64,000 nucleotides of DNA from Cerioporus squamosus (GCA_022592435.1 JABYQS010000056.1:124001-188000); one strand, 5' to 3'. Shown: positions 1 to 12,177, numbered from the stretch's first letter. Numbers and translations are program-made. Notes: generated by a model from the letters alone, not told the origin.

Positions 1-2573
1 CCGCAAGCTTCGCACTTCTATAGTCGACCCGAAATATTACACATTTGACACGGAGTCGTGCGAGCAACCGCTCAGCAGCCTATATCATCTACTTAGGTCC
101 AGGTACTCGAAGTTGATTCCACACGATGGCGGAACCTTCTCTGTAACTCCGTCGTGTACGTACCGAGTTCTTGAACTTCTTCTATTGAACGCCACCATCG
201 CTACCCCTCAGGCCCGCTGAGCCACTATGACCCTGCGGGGCTTCTCTCTCCACGCACCGTGAATATTGGTCAAGGTACGATTGCCATCGCTGGCACTGAG
301 TCGGGAGCTCATCGAGACTCATCGATGTCTCCGTCTGCAGGCGATTTTATCCTAATTTTGGTCCTACTACGCCATACCCCTCAAACGTTCGACGCTGGCC
401 TCTTGCACATTGTCACTGCCGAACACTCGGCCCGTGAACTTCTCGATCGCCGCGTCCGAGGGAGGGGATGGACATTCCTTGTTGAAGACGAGTGAAATCG
501 CACAAGTTCCCCGCTCGTCATCCCTGTCTGTCAAGCTCGAGGTAACTCCCATGCCGCCCTGCTTCCCGACAAACCTCGGCTGGGGAAAGGCTCATTCACG
601 TATGAGTGAGTTTTTCCCCAAAGTCCACTCCAAGCACACGCTCGTCGTAGCTCGCTCGAACAGTACTTTCGCCGGACATGCACTTCATTGGGATAAAAAC
701 CATATGTGCGACTATCCAGTATGATCCGTGGGGCGAACTGTCTTCGTCAATCAACTGATGCTCTGCGCCTAGGGGCCGCGCTAGTACTTGTAACACCTGC
801 CTGTTCACTGCCACAGTTCAGGAAGGCATTCGATGACATGTCGGCGCAACACTCAAGCTCGGTGAACCTTATGTTGTACAGCCGGACAGGGAACAACCGC
901 TAGGCTGTAAGTTGTCGGTCATACCCGAGTCGCTGGAGGGAGGATGGAAGTTGCTTGTTGAAGGCGCGTTGAACCTCCGGCGCGCCAGTCTGCGAGCTCG
1001 GGGCTAAGTCTCGTGCCGTGCGAGGCCTGGAGAAGACTCCTAGGTGAGCATCCGTCCTACCTGCTCGTCGAATCTGGCTGATCCACGTTGCGGATAACAG
1101 CGTGCATCGCCGTCCCTCACTTTCTCGGATAGTGTTCCGTTCGATGTACACAATAATGCGCTCTACGACGCAGTATTGTTCCTAGAGAAGTGACCGATAT
1201 TCTTCACTTACTGGTCCCGGTGAGCGCACGGCCCGCACGGAGTGATATGCATACGATGACGCGTTGGCATCTTCAAGCTCGGCGGACTTTGTATCGACAG
1301 CGGACGGAGACAGCCTGAGCCCTGGACGTCAACGCTGCGAGTCTAATTGGCATCGAAGAACGAGTACCTGCCGAGCCTCGAACAAGGGGCGAGTCAGCAT
1401 ACGACATACAGAGCACCCACCCAGGCATCTCACCGTCTCTTTCATGCTCCAGTGGAGCACAGTGCAGGAACGCAGACATGTTCGCGCGATGCCCACACCT
1501 CGCGCTACATCGCGCATCGGTTCCCAACTCGACCGCAACATCGCCTTCACGAATCTCCCAACCATGTTCTAGACTGCCTCTCGGCCCTCCCCGAGCGGAC
1601 GCTAGCCTAGTATCGTCGGAGAAGTCCCATGATTAAGCTCTTGCACAAGACGGCTCCTCGGGAACCGCAGCAGCAGAACGTAATCTGCATCTGGAGTCCG
1701 GTCAATGAGACTCATTGGCAGGACGGCGGCCGAGGGACGCCAAGACTGCTCTCCACCCACGCCAGCCGATCGCGAAGCTTGAAGTGGGCAGCCCAGGCTG
1801 CGTGAAGGTCACCGGGGCACTGTACTGTACACTTTTGACTAAGGGACGAAAGACAAACTCGAAGTGGGGAAGGTTGTGTTCTCGACGATGTTCTGCGTTG
1901 ACAGTGACACCTTGCCTGGTGCTCGAGTACACGTATAGACACCGATGACACCCTCTTACCCCTCGTCCAAGGCCGCCGAGGGTCGAGAATATAACTGATT
2001 CGCATCACTGTCTTTGTCGCGCAATTCAAGCAAGCGGCCGTGGCCAGTCTGAGCGTGAGCGACATAGGGGATGCTCGAGGAACGTCTCAGGACGCACCTG
2101 CGGACCTATGGGGCCTCCGGCAGGCGAACGTGCTTCCGTGCTTCGCGGAATCCTGGTTGGAAGTGTTTCCCCTGCAAATGACCCACGACCACGCAGGCGA
2201 CCGCCCCGTGCCACTCGCACTCGCACTTTCTCCACAGCAGGAGTGCCAACAGAGGAAGTCGTTTTGTTCACAGCAAGATGTAGCATTCACGACAGATGTA
2301 CGTACATAAATATGGCGGCCGGGACAGTGAGGATTTGTGATGTGTGGTGTGTGGTGTATGACATATGACGAGCACCGAGTAGCCCAGAGCAGCGAGCGCA
2401 GCAAAACACTTGGACGATGAGGCGGGGAGCTTCCACGATAATATATGATGCGATGGAGAATTCAGATGCGAGAGACGTGGTGCCGGAACACAGAGGATGC
2501 TAGAAAAGAGCGTGGACGTCTCAAGCTGGAGTCTGGAGACTCTAGGAGGAACAACGAGAGAGCGAGACGAAGG
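1..2573. other. Stretch without a recognisable gene
   Basis: No family was recognised on either strand. Bases 2-217 are one open frame on the + strand that runs off the left edge. The same frame continues to about 724, broken by stops at 218, 260 and 351, so a decayed coding sequence is possible. Segments near 455-490 and 930-965 resemble each other weakly. Confidence 0.4.
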
Positions 2574-4588
2574 TCAAATGACACCAACCTCCTTCCCAGA
2601 CGACGCAACCGACGTGCGGCTGATCCGCGACGTCTCATAGTAGCTCGAGTACGAGCTGTTGCGGTACACCATTCCCGTGCCCGTGCGCGGGCGCGGGCGC
2701 GGACCCGTCCCGACCGTGTTCAGCACCTGCGTCGTGGGCGGCGCAGACTGCGGGGCCGGGGAGGAAATGGTGGCAGGCTTCTGTATCTGCGTATTCACGC
2801 TCGGCCGCACGAGACCAGGCGAGGACGTCAGGCTCGGAGGGAGAGGGAACTCAGACAGGGGGTCGTTGGTCCGGCTGCTACTGCTCCGCTCGACAGCGCT
2901 GATCGACGTGTTCATTGAGCGGACAGGAGCCATGACCGCGGTGGAGACGGAGCGCGGGGGCACGATCCGGGACACCGGCGCAGAGCGGTTCGAGGCGATG
3001 TTTGTTGGGCGAGATCCTGGGTTCGACAGCGTGCGCGTCCGCTGCCGTGCCTTCGTCTGCGTCTTACCGACACCCGCGAACTTCGCACTCGCGGACGTGA
3101 CTGGCGGACGAGACTCGGTGACAGAGGTGGAACGGGTGACGGATGGCTGGGCTCCCATGCCCGCGGTCTGCGGCAGACGGAGCGGACGTGGAACGGCAGT
3201 GCGTGACGGAGGTGTCTGGGAGCTGGTCACGGATTGCGGTGCGCTGCTGGAGTCGCGAGAGCCAGAAGAAACGATTGAACTCGCGGACGCGTTCGACTGC
3301 GTCCGGCTACGTGTTGGCCGCACCGCATCGACAGATGTGACGCTTTCCGTGTCCGCAGCGCTGAGGCGATTCTGGGAAAAGCTAGTAGAGATGGATCGCG
3401 AGAGGGGGCGAGATCCAGGACGCGGAGCTGGCGCAAAGGAAGGGGGCGGGTGAGACAGGTTCCCGGCGGAAGTAGACTTGGACAGCTGCGAGGGAGCTCG
3501 CGAAGTGGTCGAGTAGACTGAGGGCTGTCGCGCAATGTTTGTGTTGATCAATCGTCGGGTGAGCAACGATGGCGCGTCCTCATCCTCGCTAGAAGCGTAT
3601 TGAGCTCGGTCATACCTAGTTATTGAGGGACCAAACGTACCTATCGCTCCAACCAAGACCAGTGGTTAGGCCCATCCCGGCACGAAGGAGTTGTTGATCC
3701 CGATGTCTGACCCTCCTCCTCTGCGTGTCGCGTGGGTCCCGATAAATGCCGGTTTTGGTCATAGTGCTGCCAGCTTCGGGATCGTCGGACGAGGATCAGC
3801 ATGCCGACAACAAACGAGCAGACGAAGAATTGTACACACCTGTCGACGCCAGACTGAGAACGCTGTTCGCGCGGTTTCCCGCAGAAGCGCCGTCGTCGTC
3901 CAAGTACATTGACAGAGTTGCGGTGCCGCCTCCAGGAAGTAGCTTGGAACGCGGAGACAGCAGGCCGTCGCGGAACATTAGGTGACTTCCCGACGCGTGT
4001 GAGCGCGAAGAGGACCATGAAACAAAGAGTGTGGTACGCACGGCAAGGGAGTGTGTATGTCGATGCTGGAGTCGGACTCACTGCCTTCCCCGTCCCCCTG
4101 CTTCTCATCCTCGCTCTCATCCTCCTTCTCGACCAGCGCCCCGTAGTCCGAGATCACCGACTCGTCGTCCTCCTCCTTACTCTTCGCGACGGCCTTCCAG
4201 CTTGATGGGACCGCCATGGACGAGTTCGACCGCGTGCGTGCCATAGGCGAGTTGAACGTCGCTGAGGACTTGCGGCGCGGGCGAGGGGTCCGCGCGATCA
4301 TCGTGTCCACGTCAGGGCTGTCGGGCCGCTTGGCTGGGCGGGGCGGGGTGGCGGGCCTGTCGTCCGCGGCGATCTGGCCTGTGCGGGCCCAGGAATAGGA
4401 GGCAGTGGTCTCTCCTTGCGAACGGGGGTCTGGGGCTGAGATCGAGACTGAGATGGAGTCGACTGGGAGAGCCCTGCTGGCGGAGACTTGGGAGTGCTGG
4501 GCCGGCGTGGGCGAGCACTGCCGAACACGGCGCTGGCCATGGAGGGGCTCGTAGGAGACAGAAGATCGGCCACATCACCATCAGACAT
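2574..4588 (-). CDS. Ser/Pro/Thr-rich low-complexity protein, function unknown
   Basis: A minus-strand gene of several exons. It starts at the ATG at 4588 (MSDGDVADLLSPTSPSMASA) and ends with a 360-codon open frame at 3656-2574. The N-terminal part is rich in Pro and Ser, with polybasic PRPRR and RKERPLPPIP-like stretches that could bind SH3 domains (inference). A middle exon near 4310-4030 is acidic (EEDDES, EDESEDEK). The last exon is almost entirely Ser/Thr/Pro/Arg, with many potential phosphorylation sites and a Tyr-rich end (SSYSSYYETSRISR). No catalytic domain is visible. The exon joins near 4400 and 3650-3700 are unclear, because the frames do not connect through an obvious intron. I do not recognise the family; a scaffold or polarity protein would fit the composition, but that is a guess. 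Confidence 0.5.
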
Positions 4589-5373
4589 AGCAGATAACCA
4601 GAAAGACTTCAAAGAGAGACAAGGAGTCGCGCAAGGAGGTCAAGAGAAGAAGGCGGCGAAGGAAGCAGAGAGAAAAGCCTCGCTGCGCGCGTCTTCCGTG
4701 CCACGATGACACCGGCTCGCCCAAGCGTAAATGAGAGGCACACGCTTGTGGCAATGTGACTGTCAGAACACCCGAGCAGTACTCCTCTGGCCTGTTGGCG
4801 GCAGGACGGGGCGGGGGACAACTTGAACCAGACAGTGACACAGACCGAGGTGAGTGGGGGAAAGATGGGAGCGATAGCGGTCACGACGGACTCTCATCCA
4901 TCTTTCGAGCCCGCTGTTGAGTGGCCTGATGCTGGATCACAATCAGACGAAGGACGAAAGAGAGTTGGCTCGGAGGTTGACTGACGCTGAGAATATTAAC
5001 GTGAATGAACGGAGTTCAGGAAGGTGACCGGACGGACGTGTATGGCTGTAGCTACGATGGGTGATGGGCATCATTCTGCGGACAGATGCCCATGCTGGGC
5101 GCGCCCGACGTCCACTTACGCATCCACGTCGTTCAGCTGTCGGCAGGCTGAGAGCATTCCATGCTATGGCTCAGAGGCGCCGCGGAGGAGGAAACTTGAA
5201 AGGGGAACAAGTCGCAAGACAGGGATTAATTGCCGTCACTACGAGTTCATACAACTGATTGAATGGTCCATCACCCAATATCACCTAAGTAATCGTCCCT
5301 GATAGTAATACACGGTTGGCGGAAACAAGCCACACAGGTCCAAAGGGAGTCCTGATGCGTACAAGACTAGAGG
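4589..5373. other. Intergenic, 5' side of the Ser/Pro-rich gene
   Basis: This is the space between two minus-strand genes. No conserved protein, RNA or repeat was recognised. It presumably holds the promoter of the Ser/Pro-rich gene and the 3' end of the small membrane-protein gene. Confidence 0.35.
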
Positions 5374-5968
5374 TCACTCCTCCACAGCGTGAGCCTTGCG
5401 TCCGATTCCATGCCTGCCGTGGAGGGAGCTCTTCTTCTGCACTTCCTCCGGCGCAACATCGGGATCCTTGTTGCCGCCGGTCGATGCGTTGAACGCCTTG
5501 ATGAACCCGCTGTTGCCATCTCGTCAGTGCACATGCACATAAAACGCGAGCAAGGGGCAACGGACTGACCGTTGCGTGGCGTCGAGGTACTGCTCTCGGT
5601 CGAACCTCTTGTCGGTCTTTACCGAGAGACCATGGCTCGAAACGTCCACGCCCTTGCTCTTCAACCTGATGCAAGAGTAAGCTATGCTGCGACTAAGCAG
5701 ACGTGTAGCGCGGGATTACTCACGAGTCTTTGGTGGTCTCGACAACCCCTGAGAAGGCTTTTCTAGCGTTCACGATCAAGTAGCCAACACCGGCAAATAT
5801 TGCTAGCGTCTGCCCATAACGCTCTCGTTAATAACCTCCACAGGGCCCCCGGTGACGAAACCGCTCACCACAAAAAGAGAGACGTAATCGAGCCTGGCGC
5901 CGGAAGATCAACATCCGCGGTCAACAAAATCCTGAATAGGGCGAGGCGTCCACTCACCAAGTCGCCAT
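5374..5968 (-). CDS. Small fungal protein with N-terminal membrane segment
   Basis: Five exons joined by four introns of 50-70 nt give a protein of roughly 120 residues. The start is the ATG at 5968 (MATW..LDYVSLFV). A hydrophobic segment follows (TLAIFAGVGYLIVNARKAF), then a hydrophilic tail (VVETTKDSLKSKGVDVSSHG, KTDKRFDREQYLDATQR) and a basic C-terminus ending HGRHGIGRKAHAVEE. All splice phases agree, and the join across TC|G in the fourth exon restores a continuous frame, which is good evidence of a real gene. One transmembrane helix near the N-terminus with most of the chain on one side suggests a membrane-anchored protein. The membrane cannot be told. No function is assigned. Confidence 0.68.
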
Positions 5969-6490
5969 GTTCGACAATATCGGCGATGTATGAGGTTACA
6001 GAGCAAGCACTCGAAGGTACGTCGGTGAGAGGGGTTAAGAGGTGAACCTCTGGTGGAGCTGTGATGCACTATGTATGTATCCGGCACTGCAACGGCTATC
6101 CGGGCCAAGTCGGGATATCCGTGGACTCGGCCAAGGCTCGGCTGACACTCGAGAGTGGAACTTATGTTTAGCAGCTACTGCTACTTACTGGCAACTGCGG
6201 ATGCAGCTTGGCCGTTGTGGTGGTGGCTGCCAGTTCGTGATGTCTGACTCGAGTCGTCGGATATCTTCTACTCATGTCAAGATATCGACCCCATTACCTT
6301 ACTGCGACAAAGCTAACCGCGGCTGTGAAGCTTCCCGTATTGATCAGGTGCGCTAGACGATAATAACCATGAGCATGGACGATGGGTATAGAGTGCTTCA
6401 ATGCAGCTTCATTGCACTTGCACTCCGAGACTCGGCACAAACGTAGCCAAAGTAATGACTACTGGTGCAATTAGCAAACCAACTGCTCAA
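5969..6490. other. Intergenic before tRNA-Gly
   Basis: Nothing recognisable was found here. The stretch holds the upstream region of the minus-strand small membrane-protein gene and of the tRNA. Confidence 0.35.
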
Positions 6491-6561
6491 GCATTCGTGG
6501 TGTAGCGGTAACATTGGGTCTTCCCATGGCCTAGCTCCGGGTTCGACTCCCGGCGGATGCA
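6491..6561 (+). tRNA. tRNA-Gly (anticodon CCC)
   Basis: A complete cloverleaf can be drawn. The acceptor stem is GCATTCG/CGGATGC with one G-U pair, and the D stem is GTGT/ACAT. The anticodon stem is GGGTC/GGCCT with loop TTCCCAT, giving anticodon CCC with A at position 37. The T arm is CCGGG TTCGACT CCCGG, with discriminator A at 6561. No intron is present. The first loop that draws the eye (GGG-TCTT-CCC) has no proper T33, so CCC is the better reading. Confidence 0.9.
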
Positions 6562-7255
6562 TATGGTGATTTAAATTTTTGCCTTGTCTCCGACAAGGCA
6601 ACGTTAACACTCCGAGGTTGTCAGTATTTAGCCCCATGTCTGATGTAATTACAAAATTGCCGTTGAAGTATCGCAGGTTTGATTGCCACTCAAGATGAAT
6701 CCGAGCTGAACTGCCGGACAGGAGATACTGATCGAGCTTATAAAATTTCGAAATCGGAGCCTCCCGATGAATACTTCTATCTTGCCAGTAATGAACGTGC
6801 TCTGAGGTGAGTAGTCGCTTTCATATGTTCCAAGGACGCCCCAGTGACCACGCAACCTCACCAACAGCCCATGAGTCTTATGAGATACTCGCCTGTTGCC
6901 TAAGAAATGCGCTCGAGTAGGGACGGTCTCTATCCTGCTATGTATCGCGTGCACTAGGATCTAGCCCTACCGTCTAGTGAGGAATGCACTGCTGCTTAAG
7001 TCACGCCAGAACTGAGAGATGATACATATAACAACAGCCATCATATGGTACACATTCACGACACTTCACAATATCATACATGCATCATGCGCAAGCGCGA
7101 CAACCTAGTCCGAACGGTAGCAGAACATAAGCAATAGACAACCTGTGACTTCCACTCCACGACGCGTCATAGTCGACGAAGAACGAGCTTCGGAACTGAG
7201 AATTGGTGGCGAAGAGTGTGCTGTAAGAGGACCAGGGAGGATGCTCTTCCTTCCT
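6562..7255. other. Intergenic, nothing recognised
   Basis: No protein family, RNA or clear repeat is visible between the tRNA and the 3' end of the FHA gene. Confidence 0.35.
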
Positions 7256-9431
7256 TCATGAGAAAGCCAAAGCTCCCCAGGCAGCGACCGCGCCCAACGT
7301 GGCCACGGTCGCAGTCCGCGCTACAGCTGAGACGACCCGCATTGCTTTCCTCCGCTTGGGCGCAGGAGCGACTAGGTCCTGCGATGCTTCCGGCGGTGGA
7401 AGGACGGGTCCCTCTCCCTCCATGGTATCTCGCTTCCTCTTCAGTAGGTTGACAACCTGCGAGACGTTGTGAGTACCAGGACGCCAGGAAGATAGCCACA
7501 TAACATACCTCGCCCGCCTGCGCCTGAGCGGACGCACACGCCGCCTTCACTTCGGCGACAGCCGCGGAGGCTTCGGCGCGTAGCGCATTGACGGCCTGAA
7601 GCTCCTCGGCCAACTGCGTGCGCCCCGCCCGTTGCATCTCGCAAGTCTCTGCGACAGACAGAGGAGTACAGCTGGAATCAGCCGACGTCAATTCGAACGA
7701 ACGGAAACGTACCTTGCAGCATCATCTTTGCTGCAGAGACCTCCTGCACAAGCTCCTCTACACGTTCCGAGAGCGCAGTGTGATCTTGTAGGAGCTTCAT
7801 AACTTCACCGATCTCCTGCAAGCGCGTCTGGACGGAGGCCAGCTCAGTAGCTCTTGCACCGAGGGAGACTTGGGTTGAATGCATCTGGACGTCGAGCGCA
7901 TCGAGCTTGTCCCTCGTCTCCTGAGCATGAGCGCTGAAGTCCGCCTCGCTCTGGTCGTGGGCAGCACGGAGAACATTCAGTTCAGTCTGGAAGTGTTAGC
8001 GCTGCGTCGGAAGAGGGTGAATCACACCAGACAAGATGACTAACATATGTGTCCGCGACTTGCGCCTCGATGATACTGAGATCAACCGTGACGGTGGCAT
8101 CGCCGGGCTCGGGGACTTCGACGCGGTCATCCCCGGGCTGTGAGTGCGATTGTTCTGGAACGGCAGCGGCGGATTCCCCTTGGAAGGAAGAAGCGATGCC
8201 CGAAATCTCAACTTCCGGCGCCTCCCTCAATTGATTACCTGCATAAGTTTCCTGGACCAGGACAGAGGCATCATCGGATGTGAGGGATCCGCCATCGTCG
8301 TCGGAGATCACGATCACTTCGCGCTGCATGTCCATGGACGGCGGCTCGGAGACGCGCCAAGGGGATACGGGCCATGAGCCGATGATGGCAATGTCGTCTT
8401 GATCATGGGCGGCGCTGCTGCGCGCCTCCTCAGGGGAAGACTCCCGACCGGAAGACAGATCCATATCCTCTTCATCCACCACGCCACCTACCACATGGAT
8501 CTTCGCGATGTCAGGCTGCTTGGACGGAGCAGGCTCAGGGGATGAATCAGGCGAAAGATGGTGGATAGGGGGGAGGAAGTATTGTAGGAGTTGCAGCCGT
8601 CCACCAAGAGAATAGTCAGAACCAGCAGCGCGGGGAAAACAAACGGAGTATGGAGCGAGTCTCGGGGAGACGTCGGCGGCGAGATCTCTTGGATGGAGTC
8701 AGAATCGCCGTCCGAGCTCGATGGCGAGGACTCCGGAGAAGGAAGCGATATGCCGTACCGGCCCGAGCGGGATGTCTTATCGTGCTCATTGCCATAGCCT
8801 TGAGGCTTGGGATGGGCTTCGCTGCACCGTCGGCGCAGAGTGACTTCGGCGGGGGTGAAGATGCCCTCATGGGGCGTCCCCGCCGAACATCAGCTCGATC
8901 CGGACAACGACTGGTGTGACAAGGTAGGAATCGCGCCCGACGCTCTTCCCGAATGTGACCCGGTCCCCATCGGCCAAGACTGTAGGGACCTCGGGTTGCA
9001 AGGTAGTCGAGACCAGGTCGCCGGGACGCAGAATGTGAGTCCCGTGGTGGGAATGGAGGTCCGTGACGTATACCTGCAGATTATATGGTTGTTCAGTCCA
9101 CGATTCGAGAGTATCATCGCAGAAGTAGATGCATGCGTACATTCCCGTACTCCGCGAACGTGATCTTCGCGTGCTTGCGACTTACAACCGGGCATCGGAA
9201 TAGGGCACGCTCGGGGTCGAATTGAGACCCGGCTTGACACGGCTTGCGGCCAACAAAGATTGTGCTCGATTCATTCTTGCGGTACGTGAGGACTTCAGAC
9301 GGCTGCTGGTCGTTCGCCTCGACATGGAGGACAATGCCTTCGAGCTGCCTGAGACCGAAGAGGCTCAGGCCTGAGGGCATACGAAACGCACCTGATATGT
9401 AGGATCCCTCAAAACCTGTACCGCCCATCAT
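7256..9431 (-). CDS. FHA-domain protein with coiled coil and C-terminal tail anchor
   Basis: A multi-exon gene starting at the ATG at 9431. Residues of about 20-150 form a forkhead-associated domain that binds phosphothreonine. It shows IFVGR, then CPVVSRKHAKITF, then DLHSHHGTHI, which match the family's GR, SxxH and N/SxxGT blocks. A long acidic and Ser-rich linker follows (VIVISDDDGGSLTSDDASV). Next comes a coiled coil rich in Ala, Glu and Gln (TELNVLRAAHDQSEADF.., VEELVQEVSAAKMMLQ, EELQAVNALRAEASAAVAEV). A basic patch (KRKRDT, APKRRKAMR) and a final hydrophobic segment (TVATLGAVAAWGALAFS) end exactly at the stop. FHA, coiled coil and tail anchor is the layout of SLMAP/Far9/Far10-type STRIPAK subunits; that assignment is inference from architecture alone. 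The FHA exons lie 5' of a conserved intron near 9070-9170. Confidence 0.72.
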
Positions 9432-9654
9432 CAGGAAGTATCCTCGTCGCCGTCTTCGTTGTCGTCGACGTCGTCGTCGTGGAGGTCAAGATGATAATCG
9501 AGAGGAAACGCGGATGCGGCTCCGGAACCTCAGAGTCACTCATATATGGATGTGACAGTGACTGTAACGCGTGACACCTTCCTCTTTCGTCTCCGAGTCT
9601 GCGGCTCAGCGAGCTTAACTCTCTGCTTTCTTCCACCACCAACTCACTCTCAAA
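9432..9654. promoter_or_regulatory. Short divergent promoter region (FHA gene / NPA3)
   Basis: The FHA gene and NPA3 start back to back, 223 bp apart, so both promoters must lie here or overlap their 5' UTRs. GTCGTC/GACGAC repeats at 9445-9485 and a pyrimidine-rich run before the NPA3 ATG (CTCTCTGCTTTCTTCC) are visible. No TATA box was picked out. Confidence 0.5.
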
Positions 9655-11074
9655 ATGAGCTCAGAAAATACGACAGCGAGCTCCTCGACAGCGGAAAATG
9701 CGTCTGAGACAGGAAAGAAGAAACCCGTCGCCATCATCACGATCGGAATGGCGGGAGCCGGAAAATCAACGTTTGTGCAGCGCATAAACTCGTACTTGCA
9801 CTCGCTTGATCCGCCCTCGCCACCATATGTTCTCAACCTCGATCCGGCCGTTGCAAGCACATCGTATGAGGCGAATATCGACATCCGAGACACCGTCGAC
9901 TACCACAAGGTCATGAAGGAGTGTGTGTCCAAGTCTCCTGTCACCGCGAGTGGTTATTAACCCCGCTTCCACAGGTACAACCTCGGCCCGAACGGCGGCA
10001 TCCTCACCGCACTGAACTTGTTCACGACCAAGTTCGATCAGGTGCTCGACATCGTCGAGAAGCGCGCCGACACCGTTGAGTGAGTGCACCGCTGGCGTTG
10101 TGCTTACCCCAGCTGACGGACGTTATCCAGCTATGTGATTCTAGACACCCCAGGTCAGATAGAAATCTTTACGTGGTCCGCATCGGGCGCGATCATCACC
10201 GACGCGGTCGCCTCGTCGCTCCCCACCGTCGTGGCGTATATCATCGACACACCGCGGACGACCGCACCTGCGACATTCATGTCCAACATGCTCTATGCCT
10301 GCAGTATTCTGTACAAGACGAAGCTGCCGTTCATCCTCGTCTTCAACAAGACGGACGTGCGGCCACACGACTTCGCAGTGGAGTGGATGCAAGACTTTGA
10401 GGCGTTCCAGGCGGCGCTCGCCTCGCACCAAGGCACAACGGACGACGAAGGGGAACCGACGTACATGAACAGCCTAATGAACAGCATGAGCCTCGTGCTC
10501 GACGAGTTCTACAAGCACCTGACGGTAATCTCTCTCGTTGTGGGCGCAAGCTCTGGCTACTGACCTGCTTCCAGGCAATCGGGGTATCCAGCGTCACCGG
10601 GGCGGGCGTGAAGGAGTTCTTCGACGCCGTGGAGGCTTCGCGCGCTGAGTACGAGAAGTGAGTCGTCGCTGCGCTAGTCCATCGATCCTACCGTTCACAC
10701 ATCTCTGCAGGGAGTACCTGCCCGAGCTGCAGCGTGCCCGCGAGGCACGCGAGAAGTCGTTGAAGGACCTCAAGGACGACTCGCTCAGCAGGTTCATGAA
10801 GGACCTCGCCGTTGACCGCGAGAAGAACCCTGCCGCGGCCGCGGCGGACCGGTGGGATCCCTCAGCGGAGAACGGCGACGAAGACGACGACGACGACGAC
10901 GTGGACGTGAACATCATCGACCGCAGTGAGTGCACTCTTTGCGAATGTCATCGGACGACGAACGTTGACGGTTCCGTTGTGCTAGGTGACGACGCGTGGC
11001 CCGGGCAGTATATCGACGTCACGCGCATGCGCCCGCGCAACGACGAGGGGATGGCTTGGCCTAGGCCGGGTTGA
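9655..11074 (+). CDS. NPA3: GPN-loop GTPase 1 (Npa3/XAB1)
   Basis: Six exons (9655-9920, 9975-10079, 10131-10524, 10575-10657, 10711-10925, 10986-11074) give 383 aa. The G1 P-loop is GMAGAGKST and the diagnostic Gly-Pro-Asn loop is [17 protein letters not shown]3 is LDTPGQIE, G4 is NKTD, and the G5-like block is SSVTGAG. An acidic tail ([18 protein letters not shown]) follows, as in other Npa3/GPN1 proteins. The family assembles and imports RNA polymerase II in the cytoplasm, working with Gpn2 and Gpn3. Length and motif order match the family, and all introns are 50-60 nt with good donors. The start is the first ATG in frame, 23 residues before the conserved [10 protein letters not shown] strand. 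Function is secure from family knowledge. Confidence 0.95.
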
Positions 11075-11373
11075 ACGTTGACGTCGCGATACTAAGTCAG
11101 TGTCACAGAAGTTCTTACGATGTATAGTACCGAGTAGGGTCCAAGGTTGAAAGAAGGCCTGAAGGCAGTGGGCACCTCTACGTTCTTTGCGGGCCGGCAC
11201 ACGCAATCACGGCATGAAGGAGTACATATGATAGCATACGTGGCATGGGTTACCGGACATCCTACGATGAGCCAATAAGAGCATAAGCAGAGCAATGCGA
11301 CAAAGATGATAGCGTAAGGAGTAGCAGAGAGGAAGTAGTAGCGTCGATGAGACCAGAGACGTCCGAGACCTTG

Positions 11374-11475
11374 CTACGAGCGGATGATCTCCAGGTATAT
11401 CAACATATTGCGTGCGCTGATGTCTCGATGCATGTACTCGCACTTCGTCGTGTAGGCTGATGCGTAGGCGTAGGC
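11374..11475 (-). pseudogene. FunK1 kinase catalytic-loop relic
   Basis: The minus strand reads CEYMHRDISARNMLIY, which matches the FunK1 catalytic loop HRDxSxxNxLI; the large-element copies have HRDVSFGNMLIYP. It is followed by EIIRS and a stop. Upstream the frame dissolves into an (Ala-Tyr)n run made by a GTAGGC repeat. No N-lobe or C-lobe remains. This is a degenerated fragment outside the large element. Confidence 0.6.
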
Positions 11476-11505
11476 GTAGGCGTAGGCGTAGGCGTAGGCG
11501 TAGGG
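11464..11505. repeat. Hexanucleotide repeat (GTAGGC)6 plus GTAGGG
   Basis: Six perfect GTAGGC units are followed by one GTAGGG, with a diverged unit just upstream at 11452. On the minus strand it reads as alternating Ala-Tyr inside the FunK1 relic. It is interstitial; the unit differs from TTAGGG, so it is not a telomere track. Confidence 0.9.
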
Positions 11506-12173
11506 AAGACCGTCGCGCGCGCCGGGGCGTGCAAGCCGGCCTCGAAGGCAGTCAACGTGAAGGCAGATATCCACGTCGCCTCTGTACATTCGTAAGTTCA
11601 TGCTCTCCATACTCTCCATCGTACAGGCACAGGTGAAGAGGCATGTACTGCTGACCTTCCGAGAGTCACCCTCACAACCTTTGGCGACCGAGGGCGCTGG
11701 CTGCAAGACAGAATGGATCATACTGCGCTTTTCTATGACGTCACCGCTACCTTCATGTACCCTCCAGTGGACAGTCTTTGTACATAGACCACAGGCAGTC
11801 GGGTAGTGCGTGATGATTGGGTCGGGGTCCATGGCACCCGGGCCGCAGAGCAGATGCATGATTACAGGCTTCAGAGGGGATTATATGTGAGAGATCGCTA
11901 TTCCAGAATGTGGTGGCCGGCGACGCATTGATATCGGCCACGCCAAAGCGAGTGGCGGGCGGGCGGCGTCGACATGTCGGTGCAAACGGAGGGCGCGCGG
12001 AGGCGCGCAGACGGCGGAGGAGGAGCAGACAGTGGCGGTGGGCGTTAAACTTACTCTCCTGGTGACAGCAGCAGGCGCCCAGGGAGATCGGCCCGAATGG
12101 GCGGACTGTCCGCCGGATTTGTCCGCCGGACAGACGCTCCAGTCGATCTGACTTTCTGCCACTGCCACACCCT

Positions 12174-12177
12174 CGGT
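12174..12177. repeat. Left target-site duplication (CGGT)
   Basis: CGGT sits directly before the left terminal repeat. The same four bases directly follow the right terminal repeat at 34102-34105. Confidence 0.6.

Noticed and set aside
6500..6540. tRNA-Gly(TCC) or tRNA-Lys reading of the anticodon loop
   Set aside because: Only the register with loop TTCCCAT gives a five-pair stem and T33, so the anticodon is CCC.
11464..11505. Interstitial telomere repeat
   Set aside because: The unit is GTAGGC, not TTAGGG, and only the last unit is GTAGGG.
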